From assembly GCA_002319955.1 (NCBI GenBank), contig DCJS01000048.1, positions 889 through 9,164 on the forward strand: 8,276 bases of DNA, read 5' to 3'. The translations under genes were made by a program, and so were the position numbers. Below the pieces are notes generated by a model. It saw only the letters and a list, made by a program, of their open reading frames with translations. It was not told the origin of the DNA and did no database searches. The stretch is from Flavobacteriales bacterium UBA1694 (lineage in GTDB: Bacteria; Bacteroidota; Bacteroidia; Flavobacteriales; Weeksellaceae). Positions 1-6,363 of this stretch are shown here, in pieces. Every line of letters starts with the position of its first letter. Positions within the stretch are counted from its first letter, which is position 1.

Positions 1-14
1 GGGGGGTAAAGGGT

Positions 15-788
15 CTATATTTTCTCAGTGGCTTTGATTTCATCCCAGAGGGCGTCCATCTGCTCGAGGTCAAGTTCTGCGAAGACTAAGTCTTTGGACT
101 GCGCTAGGGCCTCCATTTTCATAAAGCGCGAGACAAACTTCTGGTTGGTGCGCTCAAGGGCTGTATCCGCATTTAGACCGGAAATTCTTGCGTAATTCAC
201 GAGTGAAAATAACACATCGCCTAATTCAAGTTCTTTTGCCTTTGGATCGGTTTCCTTTTCAAACTCGGCTAGTTCCTCTTTTACTTTGTCCCAGGCCTGT
301 TGTGAGGAGGCAAACTCAAAGCCTACCCCTTTCACTTTTTCTTGAATGCGGTGGGCTTTCACAAGACTTGGTCCGGATTTGCCGACCCCGGAAAGCACGG
401 AGGCATTTCCTTCCTTCAGTTTTAATTTTTCCCAGTTTTGTTTTACTTCTTCTTCAGAACCCACCTTGGTATCCCCATAAATGTGCGGGTGGCGGAAAAT
501 CAACTTCTCATTGAGTGAGTTTATGACATCGGCAATGTCAAAGGCGCCTTTCTCTGCGCCAATTTTTGAATAAAATACTAAATGCAGTAGCACATCACCA
601 AGTTCTTTCTTAATTTCCTCTAAGTCGTTTTTAAGTACGGCATCTGAGAGTTCATAGACTTCCTCTAAGGTGAGCGGGCGAAGCGACTCTAGGGTCTGCT
701 TTTTATCCCAAGGACACTGAGCCCTTAAATCGTCCATGATATCCAAAAGCTGAGAAAACGCTTGAAGTTTTTCTGATTTCACATGCAT
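15..788 (-). CDS. mazG: Nucleoside triphosphate pyrophosphohydrolase MazG
   Basis: MazG hydrolyses (d)NTPs to the monophosphate and pyrophosphate in the cytoplasm, and is thought to clean the nucleotide pool. At 257 aa it has the full two-domain length. The N-terminal domain has CPWD (residues 25-28), the metal-binding EEVYE (42-46) and ELGD (62-65), and HPHIYGD (100-106). The second domain repeats the pattern with EELAEFE (171-177) and ELGD (188-191). Both acidic sets are intact, so both domains look able to bind metal. The start at MHVKSEK leaves a normal short lead before the first domain. It lies downstream of the DUF5606 gene but behind a hairpin terminator. A weak -7-like box (TAATTTTC on the minus strand, 814-821) could give it its own promoter. 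Identification is secure; the promoter is a guess. Confidence 0.95.
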   Translation of the reverse strand: MHVKSEKLQAFSQLLDIMDDLRAQCPWDKKQTLESLRPLTLEEVYELSDAVLKNDLEEIKKELGDVLLHLVFYSKIGAEKGAFDIADVINSLNEKLIFRHPHIYGDTKVGSEEEVKQNWEKLKLKEGNASVLSGVGKSGPSLVKAHRIQEKVKGVGFEFASSQQAWDKVKEELAEFEKETDPKAKELELGDVLFSLVNYARISGLNADTALERTNQKFVSRFMKMEALAQSKDLVFAELDLEQMDALWDEIKATEKI

Positions 789-835
789 AATAAAAAAGTT
801 TACTCTTAATTGAGAAAATTAGATTCAGTAAAACT

Positions 836-868
836 AAAAAAACTTTGTTAGAGAGACTAACAAAGTTT
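836..868 (-). terminator. Intrinsic terminator after the DUF5606 gene
   Basis: An 11-bp perfect stem (AAACTTTGTTA at 840-850 with TAACAAAGTTT at 858-868) encloses a 7-base loop. Read on the minus strand the stem runs into a T tract (complement of the A run at 836-842). The plus-strand side has no T run, so it acts on the leftward transcript. It begins 22 bases past the DUF5606 stop codon and separates that gene from mazG. Confidence 0.8.
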
Positions 869-889
869 AATTAGAAGGTTGTAAAACGT

Positions 890-1453
890 CTATCCTTGTT
901 TTCTAAGGGTCGACTTCACCTGAGATTTTGAGCTCGATGAGGCTGCTTTCGCTTTAGGAGCCGCAGGCTTCTTTGCTTTTGCCGCCACTTTTTTTGCACT
1001 TGACTCGGCGTCCTCTTTTGCAGGTACCTCTAGAGGGCTCTGCTCAGAGTCTTGCTGCTTCACAAAACTCTCCGGGGTAATAAATCCAGCTTTTTGCAAC
1101 AAATTGTACCACTGGACGAGTTTCTTAATATCTGAGACGTAAACGCGGTCTGTATCGTAAGAAGGAAGCGCAATATCCATAAGATCACGAAGCTCCTGGT
1201 CAGTTGATTTGTGAGAGATTGAGGGCTTGTAGTCTTCTTTTTTAGCCAAATTTTCAAACACATCAAATAAAGGCACTTCTTTATCAAATGTAAACATGGC
1301 GATATTGTCCAAAAGGCTTACTTGAGACGAATTCCCAATACTCATTTTTTTCTTTGTAATCACGTCTTCGATAATGAACCCGTTCTTCAGCTGAGAAACT
1401 AGCTTAAAAAGACCTGGCTTCCCAGAGATGGAAATAATTTTTTCTAACTGCAT
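890..1453 (-). CDS. DUF5606 domain-containing protein
   Basis: A conserved protein of unknown function found in Bacteroidota. The N-terminal part (about residues 1-70, opening with LEKIISISGKPGLFKL and containing a VSLLDNIAMFTFDKEVPL stretch) matches my memory of the DUF5606 domain. A second conserved-looking segment follows at about residues 85-130. The last 50 or so residues are low complexity and rich in Ala, Lys and Ser, so probably a disordered basic tail. There is no signal peptide or membrane segment, so it is probably cytoplasmic. It lies 55 bases downstream of def and is followed by a hairpin terminator, so it is likely the last gene of a ruvX-def-DUF5606 transcript. The basic tail could contact nucleic acid or ribosomes, but that is only inference. 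Confidence 0.82.
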   Translation of the reverse strand: MQLEKIISISGKPGLFKLVSQLKNGFIIEDVITKKKMSIGNSSQVSLLDNIAMFTFDKEVPLFDVFENLAKKEDYKPSISHKSTDQELRDLMDIALPSYDTDRVYVSDIKKLVQWYNLLQKAGFITPESFVKQQDSEQSPLEVPAKEDAESSAKKVAAKAKKPAAPKAKAASSSSKSQVKSTLRKQG

Positions 1454-1508
1454 AAAGTAGTGTCTTTAATATTTTTTACTTATTTATTGTTGGCGGTATT
1501 CTAAATCG

Positions 1509-2084
1509 TTACTTAGGAAACCTCATTTTGTAGTTCACACTTACATCACCCTGCGAAATCTTTGCCAATTTCCCTTTCACAAGCTTCTTTTTAAGTGGCG
1601 AAAGGTGGTCGGTAAATAAAATCCCGTCAATATGGTCGTACTCGTGTTGAATAACGCGGGCACGAATATCGGAAAAAGTTTCCGTATGTTTTACAAAATT
1701 TTCATCGACATACTCAATCACAATCTGCTCCTGGCGCTTCACGTCCTCGCGAACATCCGGAATTGAGAGGCAGCCTTCGTTGAATTTCCACTCCTCTCCA
1801 GACTCCTCAAGAATCTGCGCATTGATAAACACGCGTTTGCCTTGTTTAATAAGCTCGTCCTTAATATGCGCATAGTCCTCGTCCTGAGACAACGGCGTCA
1901 CATCAATCACAAACAAACGAATGTCGAGTCCAATTTGAGGGGCCGCAATACCAATGCCATTGGCGGACTCCATGGTCTCGTACATGTTTTCAATTAATTC
2001 TTTTAATCCTGGATAGTCTTTCTCAATCGGTTTAGCGACTTTCCTTAATATTGGATCTCCAAAGGCGCGAATTGGTAAAATCAT
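1509..2084 (-). CDS. def: Peptide deformylase
   Basis: Removes the formyl group from the initiator methionine of nascent proteins at the ribosome, using a bound metal, usually Fe2+. All three family motifs are present and intact: GIGIAAPQ (residues 43-50), EGCLS (103-107) and HEYDH (147-151). Cys105, His147 and His151 would be the metal ligands and Glu148 the catalytic residue. At 191 aa the length is normal; an acidic loop around residues 65-80 is a feature I associate with Bacteroidota deformylases. Its ATG overlaps the ruvX stop codon by 4 bases (ATGA), which implies translational coupling and one transcript. The usual partner fmt is not in the window. Confidence 0.97.
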   Translation of the reverse strand: MILPIRAFGDPILRKVAKPIEKDYPGLKELIENMYETMESANGIGIAAPQIGLDIRLFVIDVTPLSQDEDYAHIKDELIKQGKRVFINAQILEESGEEWKFNEGCLSIPDVREDVKRQEQIVIEYVDENFVKHTETFSDIRARVIQHEYDHIDGILFTDHLSPLKKKLVKGKLAKISQGDVSVNYKMRFPK

Positions 2085-2497
2085 CGTTGCTTAAGTTCTA
2101 AAAAATTCTGTAAAATTAGCGTGGCACTCACTTTATCAATAAGCTCCTTACTCTGTCTTTGCTTCTTACTCTTTCCACTTTGAGAAATGTAAAACGAAGC
2201 AATCTTAGAGGTGAATCGCTCATCGAGTCGCTCCACAGGGATCAGCGGAAAAGCCGCTTTAAACTCTGAAATGAATTTTTGAATAGACACTTCAACAGCG
2301 GAAAGGTTTCCTTTCAAATCGGTCGGCAACCCCACCACCACGGCATCCACAACATTCTTCGAGAAATACTCTTTTAGAAATGCCATGAGATTTTCGGTTG
2401 CAACGGTGTCTAGGCCTGAGGCAATAATCTGAAAATCATCCGTTGCCGCGAGTCCTGTTCGTTTCGTTCCGTAGTCTACTGCTAAGAGTTGTCCCAT
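2081..2497 (-). CDS. ruvX: Holliday junction resolvase-like protein RuvX (YqgF)
   Basis: An RNase H-fold nuclease. In E. coli YqgF is implicated in 16S rRNA 5' processing, and the family is also called a putative Holliday junction resolvase. The protein is 138 aa, normal for the family. Visible motifs are AVDYGTKRTGLA with acidic Asp8, VGLP (residues 55-58), LDERFTS (91-97) and the C-terminal IDKVSATLIL with Asp121; these supply the expected acidic active site. The start MGQLLAVDYG leaves the usual very short lead before the first strand. It is the first gene of a leftward operon and overlaps def by 4 bases. A -7 box lies only 4 bases before the ATG. It diverges from the sixA-like gene across 99 bases. 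Confidence 0.93.
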   Translation of the reverse strand: MGQLLAVDYGTKRTGLAATDDFQIIASGLDTVATENLMAFLKEYFSKNVVDAVVVGLPTDLKGNLSAVEVSIQKFISEFKAAFPLIPVERLDERFTSKIASFYISQSGKSKKQRQSKELIDKVSATLILQNFLELKQR

Positions 2498-2501
2498 GGT
2501 G

Positions 2502-2534
2502 CAAATTTACATATTTTAAAAATTCTATCTCGAA
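2502..2534 (-). promoter_or_regulatory. Putative Bacteroidota-type promoter for ruvX-def-DUF5606
   Basis: The minus strand reads TAAATTTG (2502-2509), an exact match to the TAnnTTTG -7 box. A TTCG at 2531-2534, 21 bases upstream, could be a weak form of the TTTG -33 box. Only 4 bases separate the box from the ruvX ATG, so the transcript would be leaderless or nearly so. Confidence 0.5.
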
Positions 2535-2596
2535 CTTCCACTTATTTTAATTTTTTGTCTACTTTAGTTTATTCAAACCTAAAAAAACAACGCGCC

Positions 2597-3079
2597 TTGA
2601 AGACTTTATTTCTGATTCGACATGCAAAAAGTGACTGGACCCATGAGATCGAGGATTATAATAGACCCTTAAATGAGCGCGGGCATGAGAACGCCCGCGG
2701 CATGGCCAAATTTTTATTAGAAAACGGGTTTGAGATTGAGGCCTTTGTTTCATCCCCGGCTAAGCGCGCCCTGACCACGTGTCGGTACTTCGCAGAGACT
2801 TATGGCAATTCAGCGATTAAAAAAGTGGAAGATCTGTATGAACCGCTTTTGGAAGATTTTTATAAAACCATAGAGTTTACTTCAGACGAGTTTCGCTCTT
2901 TGGCGTTATTCTCTCACAACCCTACGCTCTCAGACTTTTTAACCGACTTAGTGGGCGAGCCTCGGGAGTTTGCGACCTGTACGGTGGCCGTTCTTAGCGT
3001 GGATTGCGAGCAGTGGTCAGAGTTCTCTTCTGCTAAAAAAACACTCACGCACTTTCTACTACCAAGGGAAATCCTTTAG
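2597..3079 (+). CDS. SixA-type phosphohistidine phosphatase (histidine phosphatase superfamily)
   Basis: Predicted to remove phosphate from phosphohistidine, as E. coli SixA does on phosphotransfer proteins; the substrate here is unknown. The RHAKSDW motif gives Arg8 and the phosphoacceptor His9. RPLNERG (residues 23-29), SSPAKRA with Arg57, and SHNP with His107 complete the family's phosphate pocket. The reading frame stays open back to an ATG at 2489, but that start would overlap the ruvX start and add 36 residues with no family match. A TTG at 2597 gives the usual opening (M)KTLFLIRHAKSDW and 160 aa, close to the E. coli length, so I chose it. No clear promoter box is visible; TACTTTAG at 2560-2567 is a weak candidate. 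It converges on the serine hydrolase gene across a shared terminator. Confidence 0.88.
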   Translation: MKTLFLIRHAKSDWTHEIEDYNRPLNERGHENARGMAKFLLENGFEIEAFVSSPAKRALTTCRYFAETYGNSAIKKVEDLYEPLLEDFYKTIEFTSDEFRSLALFSHNPTLSDFLTDLVGEPREFATCTVAVLSVDCEQWSEFSSAKKTLTHFLLPREIL

Positions 3080-3122
3080 TAAAAGAGCTTAACGAAACGC
3101 CCAATTACAGGCTAACACCTAT

Positions 3123-3156
3123 AAAAGCAGCCGCGCTTAAGAGCGCGGCTGCTTTT
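3123..3156. terminator. Bidirectional intrinsic terminator between convergent genes
   Basis: A perfect 15-bp stem (3123-3137 paired with 3142-3156) closes on a TAAG loop. Its core is GC-rich (GCAGCCGCGC) and both arms end in AAAA/TTTT, so the hairpin is followed by Ts on either strand. It sits 43 bases past the sixA-like stop and 43 bases past the hydrolase stop, so it can end both transcripts. Confidence 0.9.
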
Positions 3157-3199
3157 GTATTGGTTGAAATGTAATTCAGTAGTTTAGGTTTAGAACCCC

Positions 3200-4756
3200 C
3201 TATTTCTTTGTATCGACTTTGTGAAGGTCAAGGTCCTGAAAATCGAAACTAAAATCGGTGATATCCGAAATCGGTTTTAAACTTGCGCTTAAGGCGTTTC
3301 CATTCTCATCCATTACGAAAGTTAAGTACGCGTCAGCATCGTAGCTCCGATCGTCCCATTTCACAATAAACGTATTTGAAGAGTAGGCAATAAGTTCGCC
3401 CTTTAGTCTTGGAGAGGTTTTACACTCAAGTCTGTAGCCTTTTGCATTTTGAGTGAGTTCTACAGCGCCAAACCAAGGGTCCTTGTAGGTCCCAACAACC
3501 TGAGAGGCAGAAAGCTTCTGACCGCTTGATTTCGCGAAACTAGCGGCTTTATCGTACGCCTCTTTCTTTTGCTTCGCATAGCGCGCTGCTGATTTTTGGG
3601 TGCTTTCAGAATACGTTTTAAGCCAGTTCCGATCCTCTAGGCCTAAGTAAGAATCCTTTAGGGTATTGGTAATGGTATTGAAAGCGGCGCCGCTTTGTTG
3701 GTTTGTCAAAACCACGATTCCCAGATCTAAATCGGGAATTAGTGTAAAGAGCGTTACGGTTCCAATGAGTCCCCCACTATGCTGCACCTGTTTGTGTCCT
3801 TTTACATCCGAGATAAACCATCCAAGTCCATAGCCGTAGTTTCCAGTATCGTACGGGTTTTTAAGCGCGACCGTTGAGGGACGCTGAATCTGCCAAAGCT
3901 GCTGAATTTGACGATCCGAAACGAGTTTCTTTCCGTCCTTGGTCGTAAATCCATTCATTAAGAAATCGGCCCATACAAGCATATCCTCCACGTTACTCAT
4001 GATTCCACCAGCGGCATTAGCCGTTTCATTCCAGTCATGGGGAATCTGTTTCACTACCCCATCCACGGGTGCGTGCGCGTCAATTTTATTTTTAACCGCC
4101 TTGGCGCGGGTATAGCTTCCAAAGCTTGAGCTCATTCCAACTGGTTTTAGAATGCGGCTCTCAATAAACTCTGCCCAACTTTGAGAGGATATTCTTGAGA
4201 TTACCTCGCCCGCCACGATAAACATGATGTTATTATAGTCGAGCTTATCTCTAAATTCGTTTTCTGGTTTTAAAAACCGAACCTTATGAATCAGCTCTTG
4301 CAGACCGATAGTCCCGCCCTCGGGGAAGAACATCAAATCGCCCTGACCGAGTCCGAGTCCGGAGCGGTGGGTAATTAGGTCTCTTACCGTGAGGTGCTGA
4401 CTTACATAAGAATCGTACATCTGGAATTCAGGAATGAATTTTGTGACTTTATCGTCCCAGCTTAGTTTTCCTTCGTCTACAAGTATAGCCAGGGCTGTCG
4501 CTGTAAATCCCTTGGAATTCGAAGCGATTCCAACGAGCGTCTTTTGGTCCATTTTTGCTTTACTTGTTAAGGACGCCACGCCATGCCCTTTGGCATAAAT
4601 CACTTGTCCGTCCTTAATGACTCCAACAGAAATTCCGGGAACATCAAAGGTTTTAAGGGTGGACTCAACCAGCTGATCAAGCTGTTTTTCACTAATTTGA
4701 GCCTGGGTAAATCCGACCAAAAGGCCAGTGGCAATAAGGACTAAGCTTCTTCTCAT
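3200..4756 (-). CDS. Secreted serine hydrolase, class C beta-lactamase/esterase-like
   Basis: A penicillin-binding-protein fold hydrolase of the beta-lactamase/esterase/peptidase group; the substrate cannot be told from sequence. Residues 1-20 (MRRSLVLIATGLLVGFTQAQ) form a signal peptide, so the protein is exported. The catalytic motifs are present: SxxK as Ser79-Asn-Ser-Lys82, YxN as Tyr174-Asn-Asn176, and HSG (326-328) in place of the KTG of true beta-lactamases, as is common in the esterase-like branch. The catalytic domain ends near residue 375. A Lys/Ala-rich helical linker follows (about 380-415), then a small beta-rich C-terminal domain resembling DUF3471 (about 416-500). The frame is open further upstream to a GTG at 4834, but that would bury the signal peptide and the -7 box inside the coding region, so I start at the ATG at 4756. 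Total 518 aa. Divergent from the UMP synthase gene. Calling it an antibiotic-resistance gene would be unjustified. Confidence 0.87.
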   Translation of the reverse strand: MRRSLVLIATGLLVGFTQAQISEKQLDQLVESTLKTFDVPGISVGVIKDGQVIYAKGHGVASLTSKAKMDQKTLVGIASNSKGFTATALAILVDEGKLSWDDKVTKFIPEFQMYDSYVSQHLTVRDLITHRSGLGLGQGDLMFFPEGGTIGLQELIHKVRFLKPENEFRDKLDYNNIMFIVAGEVISRISSQSWAEFIESRILKPVGMSSSFGSYTRAKAVKNKIDAHAPVDGVVKQIPHDWNETANAAGGIMSNVEDMLVWADFLMNGFTTKDGKKLVSDRQIQQLWQIQRPSTVALKNPYDTGNYGYGLGWFISDVKGHKQVQHSGGLIGTVTLFTLIPDLDLGIVVLTNQQSGAAFNTITNTLKDSYLGLEDRNWLKTYSESTQKSAARYAKQKKEAYDKAASFAKSSGQKLSASQVVGTYKDPWFGAVELTQNAKGYRLECKTSPRLKGELIAYSSNTFIVKWDDRSYDADAYLTFVMDENGNALSASLKPISDITDFSFDFQDLDLHKVDTKK

Positions 4757-4773
4757 AGAATCAAATATTTTCT

Positions 4774-4804
4774 CAAATATAAGAATTCCCAAGGGATTTC
4801 TAAA
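4774..4804 (-). promoter_or_regulatory. Putative promoter of the serine hydrolase gene
   Basis: The minus strand reads TATATTTG (4774-4781), an exact TAnnTTTG match, 17 bases before the chosen ATG. A TTTA at 4801-4804, 19 bases further up, may be the -33 box. A second, poorer copy of the box (AATATTTG, 4762-4769) lies just downstream because TCAAATAT occurs twice, 12 bases apart. Confidence 0.55.
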
Positions 4805-4812
4805 TGGCGGGG

Positions 4813-4843
4813 TTGGGTCTTTAAGGTTTTTCACTTAACTTTG
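4813..4843 (+). promoter_or_regulatory. Putative promoter of the UMP synthase gene
   Basis: TAACTTTG at 4836-4843 matches the Bacteroidota -7 box exactly, and TTGG at 4813-4816, 19 bases upstream, is a plausible -33 box. The leader would be about 15 bases. I see no attenuator or riboswitch-like fold in the short space before the ATG at 4863. Confidence 0.6.
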
Positions 4844-4862
4844 TGAAAACCTTTTTCAAACA

Positions 4863-6221
4863 ATGACAAACAAGAGAGAATTTTTTCTAGAGTGCTACAA
4901 ACACCAGATTGTGAAGTTTGGACGATTCACCCTTAAATCGGGCATCGAGAGCCCTTTTTACGTGGATTTACGCCCCTTAGCTTCAGACCCTAAAATTCTA
5001 AAAGACTTGGCAGCCCGCATGCTGGACATCGTGCCTTTAGATGAGTTTGACCTCATTTGTGGTGTGCCTTACGCCGCCCTACCCATGGCCACAGCCATGT
5101 CGCTTGAGAGTTATTTGCCTTTAATTATTAAGAGAAAGGAAGCCAAAGCCTACGGCACAAAACAGCTCATTGAAGGACTCTACCAGAGAGGTCAAAACTG
5201 CCTTTTGGTGGAAGACGTCATCACGTCCGGAAAATCGCTTTTAGAAACCATTCCTGAAATTGAAGAGGCCGGCTTAAAGGTCTCCGATATTGTGGTTGTT
5301 CTAGACCGCGAGCAAGGTGGAAAAGAACTTCTAGAACAGAAAGGCTATAGAGTCCATACGCTCTTTACCATCACAGAGATTTGTCAAATTCTAAAGGAAG
5401 AAGGCAAACTCGATGAGCAGGAAATTTTAAGAATTCAGGACTTTTTAAAAGGCAATACCGTCAATTTTGAAACGCTAAAACGCGTTTCCTACGAAACAAA
5501 ACTTGAAACCCTTACGCATTCCAAAGCGCAAAGGCTTTTAGAAATCGCCCTTGAAAAGAAATCAAACTTGATTGCTTCGGCGGACCTTTTAACCACGGCT
5601 GAGCTTCATAATTTTGCGGATAAAGTGGGGCCCCACATTGTGGCCCTTAAAACCCACATGGATGTGATCACCGATTTCGACTATGAAAACACGATCCTTC
5701 CTTTAATTGATCTGGCGGCAAAGCACAATTTCCTCTTAATGGAAGACCGCAAATTTGCCGACATCGGAAGCACTCAGGAGCTTCAATACGCCTACGGGGT
5801 TCATAAAATATCAAATTGGGCCGATTTAATTACGGCGCAGCTCATTGGAGGCTACCCTTCGCTTGATTACTTCCATAATTCTGGCGTCATTGCCATTATT
5901 GGCATGTCTTCGAGCGGCACCCTTACTGATTCCCACTACCGGGAGGAGGCCACTAAAATAGCCGCCTCGCACCCCAACGTCATTGGGGGCGTAGCCCAGG
6001 CTCAGTTGCCTCAGGAGCTTCTACTCTTCACCCCTGGAGTGAGTCTTCAGAGTAAAGGCGATGGAAAAGGCCAGCAGTACAACACCCCATCCCACGTTTT
6101 CAACCACCTCCATACCGACTTTATCATTGTCGGGCGTGGTATTTATAAAGCTGACAATCCAGAAAAAGCGGCTTTGGAATATAAAATTGAAGGCTGGAAA
6201 GGTTATGAAGAAAGCTTATAA
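4863..6221 (+). CDS. Bifunctional UMP synthase: orotate phosphoribosyltransferase fused to OMP decarboxylase
   Basis: Predicted to catalyse the last two steps of de novo UMP synthesis: orotate plus PRPP to OMP, then decarboxylation to UMP, in the cytoplasm. Residues 1 to about 205 are the transferase, with FGRFTLKSGIESPFYVDLR near the N-terminus, the Lys-rich catalytic loop KRKEAKAYGTK (90-100) and the PRPP-binding VEDVITSGKS (116-125). After a linker of roughly 15 residues, residues from about 218 to 452 are the decarboxylase. It has Asp241, LKTH with Lys263, EDRKFADIG giving Asp295, Lys297 and Asp300 (the catalytic Lys-Asp-Lys-Asp set), and the phosphate-binding GQQYNTP (403-409) and VGRG with Arg425. 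All key residues are intact in both halves. The domain order and EDRKFADIG motif resemble animal and plant UMPS, not E. coli PyrF (DLKFHDI-type motif). It has its own promoter and terminator and no pyrimidine-gene neighbours. Covers pyrE and pyrF roles. Confidence 0.95.
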   Translation: MTNKREFFLECYKHQIVKFGRFTLKSGIESPFYVDLRPLASDPKILKDLAARMLDIVPLDEFDLICGVPYAALPMATAMSLESYLPLIIKRKEAKAYGTKQLIEGLYQRGQNCLLVEDVITSGKSLLETIPEIEEAGLKVSDIVVVLDREQGGKELLEQKGYRVHTLFTITEICQILKEEGKLDEQEILRIQDFLKGNTVNFETLKRVSYETKLETLTHSKAQRLLEIALEKKSNLIASADLLTTAELHNFADKVGPHIVALKTHMDVITDFDYENTILPLIDLAAKHNFLLMEDRKFADIGSTQELQYAYGVHKISNWADLITAQLIGGYPSLDYFHNSGVIAIIGMSSSGTLTDSHYREEATKIAASHPNVIGGVAQAQLPQELLLFTPGVSLQSKGDGKGQQYNTPSHVFNHLHTDFIIVGRGIYKADNPEKAALEYKIEGWKGYEESL

Positions 6222-6247
6222 GGCCCTTTGAAATAGCTCACAATCAC

Positions 6248-6278
6248 TAGCAGTCTTTTTAGGACTGCTATTTTTTTT
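6248..6278 (+). terminator. Intrinsic terminator of the UMP synthase gene
   Basis: An 8-bp stem (TAGCAGTC with GACTGCTA) extends to 10 bp with a G-T and a T-A pair and a TTT loop. It is followed by a run of Ts through 6278 and begins 26 bases after the stop codon. The same 8-base arms recur in the terminator at 7775-7805. Confidence 0.9.
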
Positions 6279-6328
6279 AAGTACTTAGTTCTTACCCTAG
6301 GTCAATGGTTCCAAGCGTCAGATTGCCT

Positions 6329-6336
6329 TATCTTTG
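6329..6336 (+). promoter_or_regulatory. Putative -7 promoter box of the FrnE-like gene
   Basis: TATCTTTG matches TAnnTTTG exactly and lies 27 bases before the ATG. No clear TTTG -33 box is seen at the expected distance. Confidence 0.55.
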
Positions 6337-6363
6337 TAAAACCAAATCAAAATACATACACTC

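Noticed and set aside
1..14. G-run at the left edge as a structural element
   Set aside because: Six Gs at the window boundary with no partner tract give no support for a quadruplex or other element.
188..514. Plus-strand frame of 108 codons
   Set aside because: It lies antisense inside mazG, has low-complexity Leu/Arg/Pro-rich content and matches no family I know.
1060..1287. Minus-strand frame of 75 codons
   Set aside because: It is an alternate frame inside the DUF5606 gene with no motif or start signal.
2559..2753. Minus-strand frame of 64 codons
   Set aside because: It is antisense to the SixA-like gene and its translation is Arg/Ser-rich without any recognisable pattern.
3200..4756. 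Antibiotic-resistance beta-lactamase
   Set aside because: The SxxK and YxN motifs are shared by esterases and peptidases, HSG replaces KTG, and the extra C-terminal domain fits the general serine hydrolase group, so resistance cannot be claimed.
4761..4780. TCAAATAT repeated twice, 12 bases apart, as an operator
   Set aside because: The repeat is short and AT-rich in a promoter region and can be explained by two similar -7 boxes; there is no sign of a regulator site.
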